A stretch of DNA of 64,000 bases from Rhyacichthys aspro (lineage: Eukaryota > Chordata > Actinopteri > Gobiiformes > Rhyacichthyidae). The stretch's first letter is position 1. Every line of letters starts with the position of its first letter. Position numbers and translations under genes: made by a program. Below the pieces are notes generated by a model that did no database searches, was not told where the DNA came from, and saw nothing but the letters and a program-made list of their open reading frames with translations. Shown here piece by piece: positions 1 through 12,800 of the stretch. The DNA lies in the NCBI GenBank assembly GCA_036850595.1, contig CM072151.1, positions 17,275,307-17,339,306 of the forward strand, given 5' to 3'.

Positions 1-3000
1 ATTTAAATATTTAATTATTTTTACCCTCATAGTAAAATTAAAGCAGTTTAGGTTGGATACTAAGCCATGTCTGTCTCTATAGATAATGTCTAATAGGCTA
101 TGATTTCCTTGATATGTCTTGTTAAAAGACTTAAAACACGCCCCGCCACATGGCTAATTTGCATAACTCAAAAAAGTACGCTGTGCACTGCAGAGATGTA
201 ATTTATAAATAATAATAGGTCATTTATTAATTTCCTGCCATTTTTGCCAAACCATGGCATCACAAATGTAATATGACTTCTTTCTCTGGTGATTATTTTA
301 GTTCTTAGCATTTGCAGAGACATTATTGGCGCTACTCTAGTGCTAGCAGCATCATTAGCCACAACGCAGTGTTAAGTGTAGGCTTAAAAGAAACATTTTT
401 ATTGTTAATTTTGATAAAGTGATATTTAATTCCAAAATAAACACTCGAATGAATTAGTTTAATCGCCAAGCTCTACATTGCGATACGGATATTGCGATAA
501 CGATACAATTGTGTTATATTGAGCAGCCCTAATTGCAATGGCTACAGTAGTCCATGTTTAAAGAAGACATGTCCACATATGCATCGGGGCGTGTGCAGGT
601 GATCCAGTTTGCATCAGCCGAGCAGTGATGGCTTTTTGCAGTGCTGCCTGTCAGAGCTTGCTTGTGTTGTGTGTTTGCTCATGGCTAAAGCATGACTGGG
701 CTCTCCCTTCTTCTCCACTTCCTTGAATCAGATGGCTAGCTTAACTAACTCTCATTAACTCCTTTGATTTAAATTGTTTGACGGGCCAGCCAGCTCTCTT
801 CTAACTCAACAGAGGCCTTTGTGCTTGATGCAGGCCAGTGTGTTGCCATTAGTTGTAGCCATAACTTTCTACAGAACGGATCAGACACATTGTTTTCTTT
901 CCTTTCTTTCTTCTCAACTAGGAAACATCCGCCATATTAGAAAGCTCTCCTTTTTACATCCCGCCGCTGCTGGTGTCAGGGGTCACACTGGTGAGTTATG
1001 TAACCACGAGTGATGTGAGTGCACGACATTAGGTCAGGTATGAAGATGTGTGGAACTACTGTTTGAATCTCTGTGTGCCACTCCCTGTTGCAGAACTGGC
1101 ATAGCCTGAGTTGGCGTTTGAGGCGGTGTTATGTTTTCTTTCTGTCATTAGTCTTTGTAGAGATTCCAACTAATTACTGGATGTATAGCTGACTCTTTGG
1201 GAGAGGTTTGAATGGGATGGTATTTGGTTAACGGGTGCAGCAGGTTTTACTGTATGCATCTGGGAGTGTGAGACCTAGTTAATATGTGTAATAATGGGTT
1301 AATAGGCATCCGTTTGATTAGTATAGGGTGTGGATTCTGGCAAAATAAACACACCGCTTAAGGTACAAAAACAAACTCCAAACTAGTGCAGCTTTGTGGC
1401 GAATGCTAGAGGCAGATGTACAATACCTGACTCAATGTGGCGTTAAGGCTGACAAAAGTCTAAGACAGTTAATTTGACGATGTGCTTTGACTAATGAGCT
1501 GACCTTTTAGTATCTGTGATAAGAGTTTTAATTCAGTTTTGCTTAGTTTGCTGCTGTGCCGTTCCATTGGGACATAGGCTTCAAGACTTCAGTATGACTC
1601 TTCTAAAATGAGTTGCCTCCTTCGAGAAAAGCCTTGTTCATTTTCAGCCTGGGCACTGGAGAACGCTTTTGAAGATTTTAGTGCAAGTCTGCCACAGAGC
1701 ACTAAGTCTGAAGGCTGACAAAAGTTTTCTTAAGAAAAGTGCTTACAGTGGCTGGTTAAATGTGCAGAATTAGTGCCTTGATAATTATTTTTGAGGAAGT
1801 GCTTGTTCCCAAAATAAAGGGGAGTGTTGACGTCAGTTGTGCTGCGTACTCGGACTGCTCTGATAGATCCGAATGTTTTGTCCTCCGTGGCCCGGGCACC
1901 AGTGAGGAGGTCAGGGATTGAATTACAGCTCCTATCGATTATTGTTCCCACAACTGCCCTTCAGAACAGCCAGGACAGGAAATGCACCCTCCACTCTGTA
2001 GGCTCCTGGGAGGAACATCTCTGTTCCACCGTCTGCAGCCACTGTGCTCCACTGTCAATCAGCACTTTGTGAATGGAGCGTCAGTAACTCACCTTGGTTA
2101 TGCATTTAGTTGAGTTTATTTGATCATAGAGCTCTTCTTTCCAGGAAGTGTTTTCTAATGTTGTTCATTTGAAGTCCTCTACTTGCGTCAGCTCCGTCGG
2201 ACAATAGCTCACAGATCCAACAACCTCAGAGAACTGATGTTGTCAGTAATTCCTGTGCATCCCTTAAACAATAAAGCTGTTTCACAGACAACAATGCCCA
2301 TAGAGGTTTTTTTGTTTTTGTTACGACAAATATTTTGGTTATTTTTAACAGCTATAAAGTCTTGTGTATAAACCATGAATGTTTATGTAGTGCTAAATAT
2401 AGCTGCTGTCCTATTTGACATTATTGTGTGATCATAACAAGATTAAAGCTTCACCATCCAATTTTTTTTTTCTGTCCCGGTCTCAAGCCCCCCACCCCAC
2501 CACGGCAGCATTGTTACCTCTCCTGCTTTTCTTTTTTCAAAAATATAAACTGGATTCTGCCAAGACCAACTCCTAATACATTACACCAAACTGAATTTTA
2601 GAGCTTAAACATCCAGCTCTGAGTTCGGTGTGAATGAAGTGCCAATATTTACCCATGTTTCATATTGCTTCCCTTTCCTCTACTCGTGTTTTTCTTTCTG
2701 TGCTGTTTCTCCGAGAAAACAGTGAAGGTTAGCCAAGGAATATACACTTTCTCTATGTATTATCTGTAGCTGTTACTTCCTTGTTGGCATTGATGTGGAC
2801 CAATGGGAATGTCCCAAATTCAGCAGCGAGCATGCGATTGCCCAAAGACGGTATGTGTCTAGATGATGTCTTATGGTCTTGTATTTTCACAGATAATTCC
2901 TATTACAACAAGAATAGTTTTCCGTAAATACAATACAAGAGAAAAAAATATATATATTAACTTTTTTTTCCTGAAGGAATCCTTTTTTTTGGCTGTTGTT

Positions 3001-4080
3001 TTGGAGACATGCAGTCAACAGACAAACATTACTGATCTTTGAGACCTTAATGTTGTCAGCTACTATCCTAAATCACCATCAACTTAAATGTGATTTAAAG
3101 CATAACACCTGGGCTTTTCATGGTTTAACTTTGGTATTTTCAGACTTGATTAACTGTCAGGAGTTAAGTGAAACCCCAGACTTAAACACAGTCAAACACA
3201 TGGTGAATACGTCATGGAACTGTAAATAATGTTTCCTTGTGTATTCACAGGCAGAGTGTCATAGCCTCCACCAGGACAGCACCAGCCAGGGCCCGACAAA
3301 GCATCTGCTTGTGTCGTGTTTGTTTGCAGTGAGCTCGGCCTCGTTTTGCATAACTTGTGTAGTGGAGGGCATGTGACCGAGAGAAAGACCGAGGGCGAGA
3401 GAAAAATGAAGACTAAACCAAGGCAAAGACAAAAGAGCATTTGTCTCGGAGCATCCTCCCAGTGCCATTCCCCTCAGAATATTTTGTTAACAAACTTAAT
3501 CCTGTGCTTGGTTACAAATGACTCCGAGTGTCACGCGGCTCTGTATTTTAGTCGACCACATACAAGATAAGCGGCCAGATGAATCAGCTGTGTGTCTCAT
3601 ATTAAAACACAGTGAGCTGTATTCACAAGCACTGTCTGTGGTCGATGCCTTGTAGCTTGTGGAGAAAGCAGTGATGTAATGCTTATGACTCCACTGGGTG
3701 TGAACACCAAGTTTAGCGAAAAGATGAGGAGGATGTGACTAAAACTGGTGGAAAGTTCTTGTAACAAAGTGTATGTAATATCGAAACATGCCATATAAAT
3801 TTAAGGATGTACTGTTCCCAGATGTAGAACCCAAAGTGTATGTTACTGACTGTTTTTGTCTTTCTTAAAGTCTTTCTTCCATCCTCCCTTTCCTTCCTCA
3901 TGCTGCTGCTGCAGTCAGAGATGACGCATCAGTATTGCTGTGGAGCTTGCAGGAAGTGTCGTTTTGATAGGCCAGCAGAGAGGCAGCACAGTAGCGGCTC
4001 TGACATGCGTATGCTTTGCTGAACGGCAGCCAGGGAACACTCGCAGCATTTTGATGACATCACCCCCACCCCCCCACACT
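1..4080. other. Upstream non-coding stretch
   Basis: I see no coding exon here with splice borders and recognisable protein. All open frames are under 90 codons and unlike known proteins. The stretch is ordinary AT-rich vertebrate spacer or 5' intron with a few T-runs. One short segment near 470-535 looks like a degraded interspersed repeat (separate entry). A segment near 925-992 resembles a small non-coding exon (AG before 922, GT at 991), but nothing confirms it. Confidence 0.4.
470..535. repeat. Degraded interspersed repeat fragment
   Basis: The segment has repeated GCGATA/CGATA units and ends in ATTGAGCAGCCCTAA. That ending resembles the end of a family common in fish genomes (ATTG-rich ending in CAGCCCTA). 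Only one end is visible, so neither the family nor the full boundaries can be given. Confidence 0.35.
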
Positions 4081-4743
4081 CACTGCTTCTGTTTGCTGTT
4101 GGAACATGCTCTCTCTCACTGGGAGAGAAAAGAGCAGGCATCAGGGCGAGAATGGGAGCTGGCCCTGGAGAGGAGGGGCTGCTGTGAGCGAATGGGGAGT
4201 GAGAGAGTTCTGGGGGAGGCGGGAGGTGGCTGACAGCGCTAGCGGGCTAGGACTGGCACTCACACAGGAAGGTTAGAGGAGAGGGAATATTGCTGTGCAT
4301 TGTTAAGACTTCTATTGTGCATCGTTTTGCTGCTTATTTCTGTTCCAGAAGGAGAAAAAGTTCTCTTGCAGTTTTTACTTTTGTCTTTGCGGATTGTTTT
4401 CTGAAGTGGCGATGAGGGACTCGGTGGATTGGCAAGTGGGCAGCAGGCGCTGGGGCGGAATACTTCTTTAACTATCCAAGCCATGCTCTTTTTCCTCATC
4501 CCCAGCCAGTGTTAGTCCTCGTTGAACAAGGTGGCGGTGACAACAGCACTCTTTTCCTCAGCTGCGGCTGTCGTTGGGGATGCTGCTAAACCTGCACCTG
4601 TGGAGGCTAGTGCTCAGCTCCAGTCAGGGACCAGAGACTAGTGTAGATTTTTGAAGAGAGGAATGTGTGGGTTTACCAGAATAATTCTGACATTAGCCCT
4701 GTGAAACTTGTGCCTTTTGGTGAAGCCTTACTTTATAGCAGCA
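4080..4743 (+). promoter_or_regulatory. fryl: Probable fryl promoter and 5' UTR
   Basis: This stretch directly precedes the FRY-type first coding exon and is more G-rich than its surroundings, with GGGAGGCGGGAGG-like tracts near 4210-4230 and CpGs near 4235-4245. No splice acceptor is needed between it and ATG 4744, so a continuous first exon is the simplest reading. No TATA box is evident. The transcription start cannot be fixed from sequence alone. Confidence 0.35.
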
Positions 4744-7700
4744 ATGCTGAGCCTGCAGGATTCAGTCTTCTTCGAGATCAGCATCAAATCTCTGCTCAAG
4801 TCATGGAGTAGCAGCTGTGAGTACCTTGCCAAGCCCGCACACATGTTTACATACCACACTTGGCTACCAGACTTCTGCCACATCCAGGCTGCAGACCCTC
4901 TGTAGACCTCTGTAGAACTGCACATGCCTGCATGTGATTCCTGTTTGAAGATATGTTATCTCCTTTTGTAAAGAGCTGGTTATTAATGTTGTTGTTCGGA
5001 AGACTGATTTTGTTCAGTCCATGTTTGGACAGGCTTGGTTGAGGTGTATGCAGGTGGCAGCCCAATACTTCCGTTTACGAACTAGAGTACCTCTTGAATG
5101 AAGTCTGCCTGTTAAATCTTTCTGGGATCCATTGAATAGGAGCACTGTGCTTTTATTTTATCTTTCTGTAAACAACTTCAACACAATGTAGAGCATGTAG
5201 CAGCAACATATGTTGTAATTGTAAGCTATCTTGTCTGCTATCTTAACTGGCTGCCTTAACTTCCTGAAGTCTCGTTGAATTATTACTAAATATTACCTCC
5301 AGCTGCTTAACTGTTATAGTGTATGACTTTTACCGGCAGATGTTTCTACAGCAAAGTGATGGAGCAACTGAACAGCACCTGTTAAATTTGGCTCTTTGCA
5401 TTACAGTAATAGAGCACTCCTTTATCTATGGATAGGGTTATCCTGAGCCAAGGAGGGAGCACTCTTGGGATTTGTCTGGCAGACAAACTTTGCGTATTCA
5501 TCACGTGCTATCACAGTGCTTTGCATTTAGTAGAATCAAACAAATGTCTTATTGTTATTCATCCTCACGGACACTTATCACGATTGATTTGATGCTTAGA
5601 CAGTCATAGATTTGTACACAACATTAACCAGTGTGGCTGACCCTAATTATTAGGATGCTCATTACACTCAGGTTTCACTTACTATCTAGTCAACAGAAAA
5701 AATTGCTAGACAAATCCATTTTGAGCTGCCCTCACATTGTCTCCATCCCTCCTTTTCCTTCCTCCTTTTAAAACCCTCTTCTGGTTCCCTTTGGAGCAGC
5801 TAATGTTTCTGTGTTATTGATCTGTCTTCTGGTTCCCGCCTATTATTAGCCTCCTGCTACAGTCCACATTACATCAGAAATCAAAAAGGTGCAGCCTCTG
5901 TGCCTCATTCAAATGTAAGGGCAGCAGTGTGACCTGCCCCACTGCTGGAGCTCATTCATCACTGATTTTAAAAGAGTTTGAAGTGTGTTCATTTGAACCT
6001 GCTATTCACTTCAGTGATTTGCGTAGTGCATTGCTCTTATGCCAGATTCAGAAGGAATTTTGAAGGCATTTATTTTGACCTTATAGGAGAGGGTCATATG
6101 GTCTTCATCCAAAATTCAATTAATAAATCTTAATTTTGCTTGTCCTTAGAACTAAACCGAGGAATGGTTTTAGATGGAAAATTGTCTGGTTAGCTAAACT
6201 TTAAGAAACTGTATAATTGAAAAAAGAAAAACTGCTAATAGCATGCTTTAATACAAATGTATTAAAATATTCTAATCTCATTTGCATGCTGTTTGTTTAA
6301 TCCATGTAGAAACTTAAGTAAAAACTTAAGTTTTTCCATAGAGCTATTTCTTTGCCAGGCAGTGGTTGCTGAGCAACCTTCACGTATCCACAAGACTCCA
6401 GGAAGTTTCTGTGCCAAATTAAGAGAAAGTTTTGCACTGGACTACTGTTCACTGTGTCCTCACACATAATTTAAGATAAACAGACAGAGAATAGGACAAA
6501 TTAGGTTTATTTCCACAAAGAACCAAACAAACAGAACTTTCAGTTGTTAATATTCTTGTTTTCTATTTAGGAGTAATAATGATGAAGAGTCAACCAGTAT
6601 GAACTTGTCAAAGTTGGAGCATGTTGAGACACAATGGCAGAATTGGCATTGCCATGTCACAAAAGCACTGGCTCTGATTCTTTTGTCTTTCAGTAAAAAA
6701 TAGCCCATGCCTGGCTGTGCATTCCTAACCGTGTGTGCGTTGTCCTGTTGTCCTGACAGGGGAAGTGAGCAGCGTTTGGGAGGCCTTTGTTTTAACTGTG
6801 ACAAGGTGGAGTCTCTACTCTAACAGTTGTGTAATCCTGTGGGGTGCTTTGTTTCTTCTACTCAAAACTCAAACAGTAGCTGAGGGGTCTCTTAAGGCAA
6901 AAGCTTCAAGGGAAGTAGTTTTCATTAACACTGGAAGTAAACTTGAGGCTAAGGCAGACAATGGCTCTACTGTACTTTACCATGTGACTTAAACTGTAAT
7001 GTCTACACTACAGCAACTGGGACTGTCAGTAAAGCTTTGGAAATGTCTTGTGTTTTGGCTTGTTTGAATTAATTACTGTTTTTTTCCATTTTGTTATTCA
7101 TTATCACAAGAACCTAAAAGTCAAGGCCATGAAGGCTTTGGACTGGCAAAGCTTTCTTTTTTACATGTTGGCAAAGCATGCTTTTGCATTTTGAATGAAT
7201 TTGAATGTAAAAGAGAATGACCTCAGGCTGATAGGTGAGTCTCCACTGTTGTGTCACTCAAAGCGGTCAAGAAGTTGTATCCACAGTCTTGAACTGGAAT
7301 AGCACCATGTTGTCGTATTTATTTATGTGTCAACAATCCCTCTGAACAGTGGTGGGAGATAAACAAAAGCCCGGAGGGTGGAGCAGGACGGCACTGATTG
7401 GGCCGTGGGAGCTGGCTATGTGACATCACTGGGGGTGTTGGCGCAGCACAGTAAACAAAGAGGGAAATGCTTGAAAGGCTCTCTGTGACAGCATGACCAA
7501 CTACTGTGATGTCTACTCCCCAGCAGTCCAATCTTCATCTGATAGAATCTATTCTTTCCTATGCTAGCTAAGGTTGCAGGTATCAAGGTCACCTACTCTG
7601 GTACATTTTGAAAGGCACTTAGAAGCATTTCTTTCATTATGGCTGCTTTTTATGATGTTTTTTAATATTTATATACAACCCCTGAACCTTACATTTGCAT

Positions 7701-9637
7701 TAGCCCAGTACAAACACCTTACTGTGGCCGTCCAAACAAAATAATGAACTATAATATATCATGGACCACCACTTTTTTAGTCTTTTGCATACAGTATTGT
7801 TTTTTATACTGTAGGAGATAAGTTAGCTATAAAAAAGAATCTAACCAAGTTTTCAAAATACTGAATTGTCCCTTTAACCCTTTTGATTTGACCATGTGTG
7901 ATGTACTTTTGTTTTTTTATGTTCAAGGCTATGAGTGAACTTGGGTTGAGTTTATATGTAGTTCAGTATTTGGGCTGCAAGATATTAAGGAAACTGGCTA
8001 ATATTGTTGTTGAATTTTGACTGTGGGTATTTAAATTTCCCCTTGAGGTTAATATTAATCATGTCATTCGATTATAAGGTGGAAAGATTGGTGGTAGATT
8101 TAATACAGTGAGTAGCCTATGAGGATGATGAAATATGTTGACGTCCAGAATGGGAAAGCTTATGGAATACTGTAAAACTATTAGAGTTCAGTCTATTGTG
8201 TTATGCTTCTTCCAATTTTTAATACCCCAGGGATGAAAAATGTGCGATATATATACTACTTTGTGCACAGGCAGTTACTTATTGTATGTAGTAATTACTT
8301 AGCTAACATTAGTAACAGGGTTCCCACAGGTGCTTGAAATCCCTGAAAATGCTTGGATTTTAATATAGTGTTTTCAAGGTTGTAAAAGTCCTTGAATTTT
8401 GGATAAAGTGCTCGAAAGTGCTTGAAATTTTGTATGTGTTGCTTTAATAATTCACAATCACACTGAGTAATTTTCTTCTGAGAAAAGCTCAAAGTTTTGG
8501 TACCCAAACAAAATCTGACTCTCAGCTCATTTTTCAGATATCAGACACTTCATCAAATAATGTTTTTCAAATTTTCAAATTCAACAGTTCAGTCTTTTTT
8601 ATACCACAAAGGATTTAAATCAGAAAAACTACATTTGGTATATATGTATGTCAACATGTAAGTTACCGCAGTTGCAAGGTGCTTGAAAAGTGCTGGAATT
8701 TAAACTTAAAAAAGGTGTAAGTACTACATACAAAGGCAGTGATGCACAACATTAACTATTTCAACAAAAATCGAGCATAAAATTCTGCTTCTACTGCGTT
8801 TTTCTTAAAAGCATTTTAAGGCCACCATTAGAAACTAAAGTATTTATTTGACAATATAGACTTACACTTCCAATAAAGGTATCAGCACACCAAAATACTA
8901 CTTGTGTGTTCCCCGTTTGAAACCTCTCCCGGCTGGGAATGTTTGGTCTTCAGAATTGAACTGCGCCAATGCTCTTTGGTGTTATTCACTATTCAGAGTG
9001 CATGGGTGTTTCTGTGACAACCAGGAAGAAACAGAACAGGGCCTTTTCCTGGGAGGGATTGAGGTAAAGGGTCAGTGTGCAACGGCGGGCCACTTGGCTT
9101 GAAACCAGTGCTACAAAGTCCTGGATGTCCCAGATTGAGGATTTAGTAGTCACACAGCACCTGAATAAACTGTTATGTAATTGTTTCGCATCTCTTTTTA
9201 GTTCCTGGGACATCATTAGGTTTTCTCTATTACTCTGTAGGTGTATGGTTCAGTCAAAGGTTAGTCAACATTTCTATTCCCACCGTTTTTGCTGTGTCAC
9301 GCTGAAACAGGAAACTTATTGTATTTGTACTATCAAGATTTCCCTTTTCTGAAACAAAGGGGTCCTAAATCAAACCTTCAAAAAGTTTCTGAGAACTGTT
9401 AATAGGAATGGATGTGATTGGCTCATAGTTTTATAATGCATTTCAGCTTCTGTTTAAGCAGTTAAATCTACTTTAATCTGTCCCTCCGCACCACCTTAAA
9501 CACACAAATGTAAAATCAAAGCATTTGCTTATATTATTTGAATAGGATGCCAACTCATTTGCGCCATATGTAAATGTACGAGGAAGTCTGACTCCTCCTG
9601 GCCATCGTAAACAAATGTCTTTCAGGAATCAAAATCG

Positions 9638-9713
<76 letters not shown>

Positions 9714-9732
9714 ATTTTTTTTTTTTTTTTTT

Positions 9733-9812
<80 letters not shown>

Positions 9813-12800
9813 GACTACATATGAATACATGTTGGGAACCATATTCATTTTATAGTTACAGCAGTCATATGTTGAGGGGATGGTAAAACTTGAAGCACAA
9901 AATGGTAATAAACTTTTCTTCTTCCCTTTCAAATGGTTCACCCAAATAAACATGGGTTCAATGTTTAATTTTACTGTCTTCAGAAAAATAGTTTGTTTCA
10001 GTAAATTTGCCTTTCTTGACTATCTTGATTAAACACAATGCCATAGTGCAGTAAAGCAGTTGTTGCTAGTGTTACCGAACTACTCCAAGCTCGTCTGTCT
10101 CCTCTGTCTTGTTTCCTAACCTTTGCCCTCTGTCCCCTCCGCAGCTTCGACCCCAGTCAGCAGCAGCGTGAGTAGACGCCGCGCTCCCGCCTCGGTCACT
10201 CCCCTGTCGTGGGAGAAACACAACATCGCAGCCATGTCCAGCATCACCATTGACCCCGAGCTCAAGCCGGGGGAGTTCGTCATCAAGAGCCTGTTTGCAG
10301 AGTTCGCTGTGCTGGCCGAGAAGAAGATTGAGATGGTCATGGCTGAACCGCTGGTATGTACAATAAGTCTGAAAAAAACCTTTTCAAAATAAACTTTCAG
10401 TACCCGCTTTGAAGTCAAATTTAGACAGATTTATCTGACTTGGGGTGCACGATGAGAGAGTGGTTAACACTTCTGCCCACAGCAAGAAGGTTTGAACTCT
10501 GGGCTGCCCTGTGAGGAGTCTGCATGGTCTTCCCATGTTACCCCAGTTACCCCAGTTAAATGTGGCCGTGAATTGTCCCGGATGTACTTACCTCAGGCCC
10601 AAAGCTACTGGGTTGTGCTCATTCAATATCAATTCGATTTTATTTTATTTATATAGCCCAGTATCACAACAACAATTGCCTCAAAGGGCTTCACAAAAAC
10701 AAAAGACTCTCCATCAGGGTGAGGGAAAAACTGAAAAACCCAGCTGGGAAAAAGAAAACACAGGGAGAACCATAGAAGGAAGGATCCACATATAGTACAT
10801 CATATGTACAAATGAATGAAAAATATATATGGCTATAGTCCATGATTATCTCAGCAGGAACAGTTCATCCATCTGAGTGAGAGAAACTAGGCTCAGGAGG
10901 TTCCATGGGTTGGGGCAGGATCACAGATGGGGCACAGCTTAGGTCCAATCATCACTGGAACGTTCAACCGTGGGCCGGACTTCTGGAAGGAGTGGGACGG
11001 GGGACAACTTGTAAACAGCAAAGAACTAAGCAGAAATATAAATAATATTGCGATAAGAGTGTAGTGAGACAGAAAATCACAGCCAATCTATATGTCCTGC
11101 CCATAAGCCCTATCAAAAAGGAAAGTCTTAAGCATAACCTTAAATGTAGAGACTGCATCTGCCTCTATAACATAACAGGAGCTTGGTAACTGAGTCATCT
11201 GCAACCCCCGAAGAGGAAGAAGATGAATGAGTGAATGAATATTTAGTCCGTATTTAAACCGTGCCATCTTTTTTTGTCAGCCCCTTATTAAGCGTATGCA
11301 CAAATTTGTCAGTTCCTCATTGCTTTTGTCTGGCAGTGGTTCACTTAAGCCTCATTTTCACTGGATCAGAATGGTATAGGTCGGGTCATTATGGCACAGT
11401 TTGGTACAGGTAATCCCAAATGTAGTCTACTACATAAACACTGATGTCACAGAAGTGGACCTTGTTAAAAGTGGCTAAAGTAGTATGGTACGGTACATCT
11501 TTTGAGCACACTTCAGACCACTTTTGGTAATGGAAACTTACTCGTACTGGCCCGACCTACTCCACACTGCTCCACTGGAAATGATGCTATACTTAAACAT
11601 GTGCTATTGTATCACTTGTTCTTAATATCTCTGTTTCTGTGTCCCCTTCCCTACAGGAGAAACCCCTGTCCCGATCCCTGCAGAGAGGGGAAGATGCACA
11701 ATTTGACCAGGTAAAGCAAGCTGTAGTGCGCAGCATTTATTGAACTTCAAAGTGCAAGGCTTTGAATACCCCACTCCGCCCGATCAATCCCCCGCTCAGT
11801 GGCCTGTCAGTTCCTCGTTTGTGGCAGTTGCAGAACTCCACACAATGGGCTGCGTGCTGCATAGTGCTTTGTTCAGCACAACACAAAGCCAATGAGGATA
11901 TGGTGCTATAGATCCAGCTGTCCCTATTGTGAGTGAGGGAGAGAAAATGGGTATAGGGAGCGCAAAAGTGAGAGTGGAGAATTGCTGTGTCATCCTCAGC
12001 AGTAAATCAGCATTGGGTGCTGTAGTGTCTCTGGCTGGCACCATAAGGGCAAAGGGAGCGGTTGCATAACTCTCCTGTCGAGCATCTATCATCCACCTTA
12101 CTCATCTCACAGCACTGACCCTTAACACATAACACGTTCAGTTTAACAGTTTATGTGCACTGGCCCCCGCCTCATGTTTTATGTATTGCCCCGTGCCATT
12201 CAGTGTAATGTAGAGCCTCAGAAGTGCTGATTGGCTGTATTTAGTTGTCAGTAAAAGGACTTGGTGGTTTCACTCCAGTCACTCCAATATATTTGCAGTG
12301 TGCATGCTGCGTATGAAAGACCTGATTTGTCAAAACTGTAATTGCAGTGTTAGGTTTAAAAGGCACATGCTGACACCATCATTGACGCACTTAAATGTCT
12401 AATAAGGTTTGAAGGACAGCCTGTTAAAGTGCTCCGTTCCATCTATATTGTTATATTGTTATATCTCATCTTGTCACAAATGCATGACATTGAGTTACAT
12501 TTATGACACATGCTTTTTTTGGCAAAGTAAGATTATCCTTTAGGTCATGTTATATGATATGTGCCTGTTATTACTTTTCAGTTAATAAGCTCTATGAGCT
12601 CAATAGCAGAGCACTGTTTGCCCTCCCTACTGCGCACACTGTTTGACTGGTACCGGCGGCAGAGCGGCACTGAAGACGAGTCTTATGAGTACAGACCTCG
12701 CGCTAGCACCAAGTCCAAAGGGTAAGATCCTGCAGTTTATTTTCTTCATACACCTATGTCATCTCCTTTCTTCTTTATCTAAAATATTCTTTTGTGTTTT

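Larger units (their letters stand above)
4817..10144 (+). other. fryl: fryl intron 1 (5.3 kb)
   Basis: The intron begins GTGAGT and ends CTCCGCAG. It contains no exon-like block that I can support. It holds a TTGAAA-rich repeat fragment (8318-8440) and a long TA microsatellite (9641-9808), described separately. It separates the two potential fryl start codons, so cis-control of the shorter isoform is likely to lie in it (inference). Confidence 0.5.

Noticed and set aside
8295..8507. Reverse-strand 70-codon frame
   Set aside because: It is a translation of the TTGAAA-rich repeat and carries no independent evidence.
9732..9953. Reverse-strand 73-codon open frame
   Set aside because: Most of it is Ile-Tyr repeats translated from the TA microsatellite.
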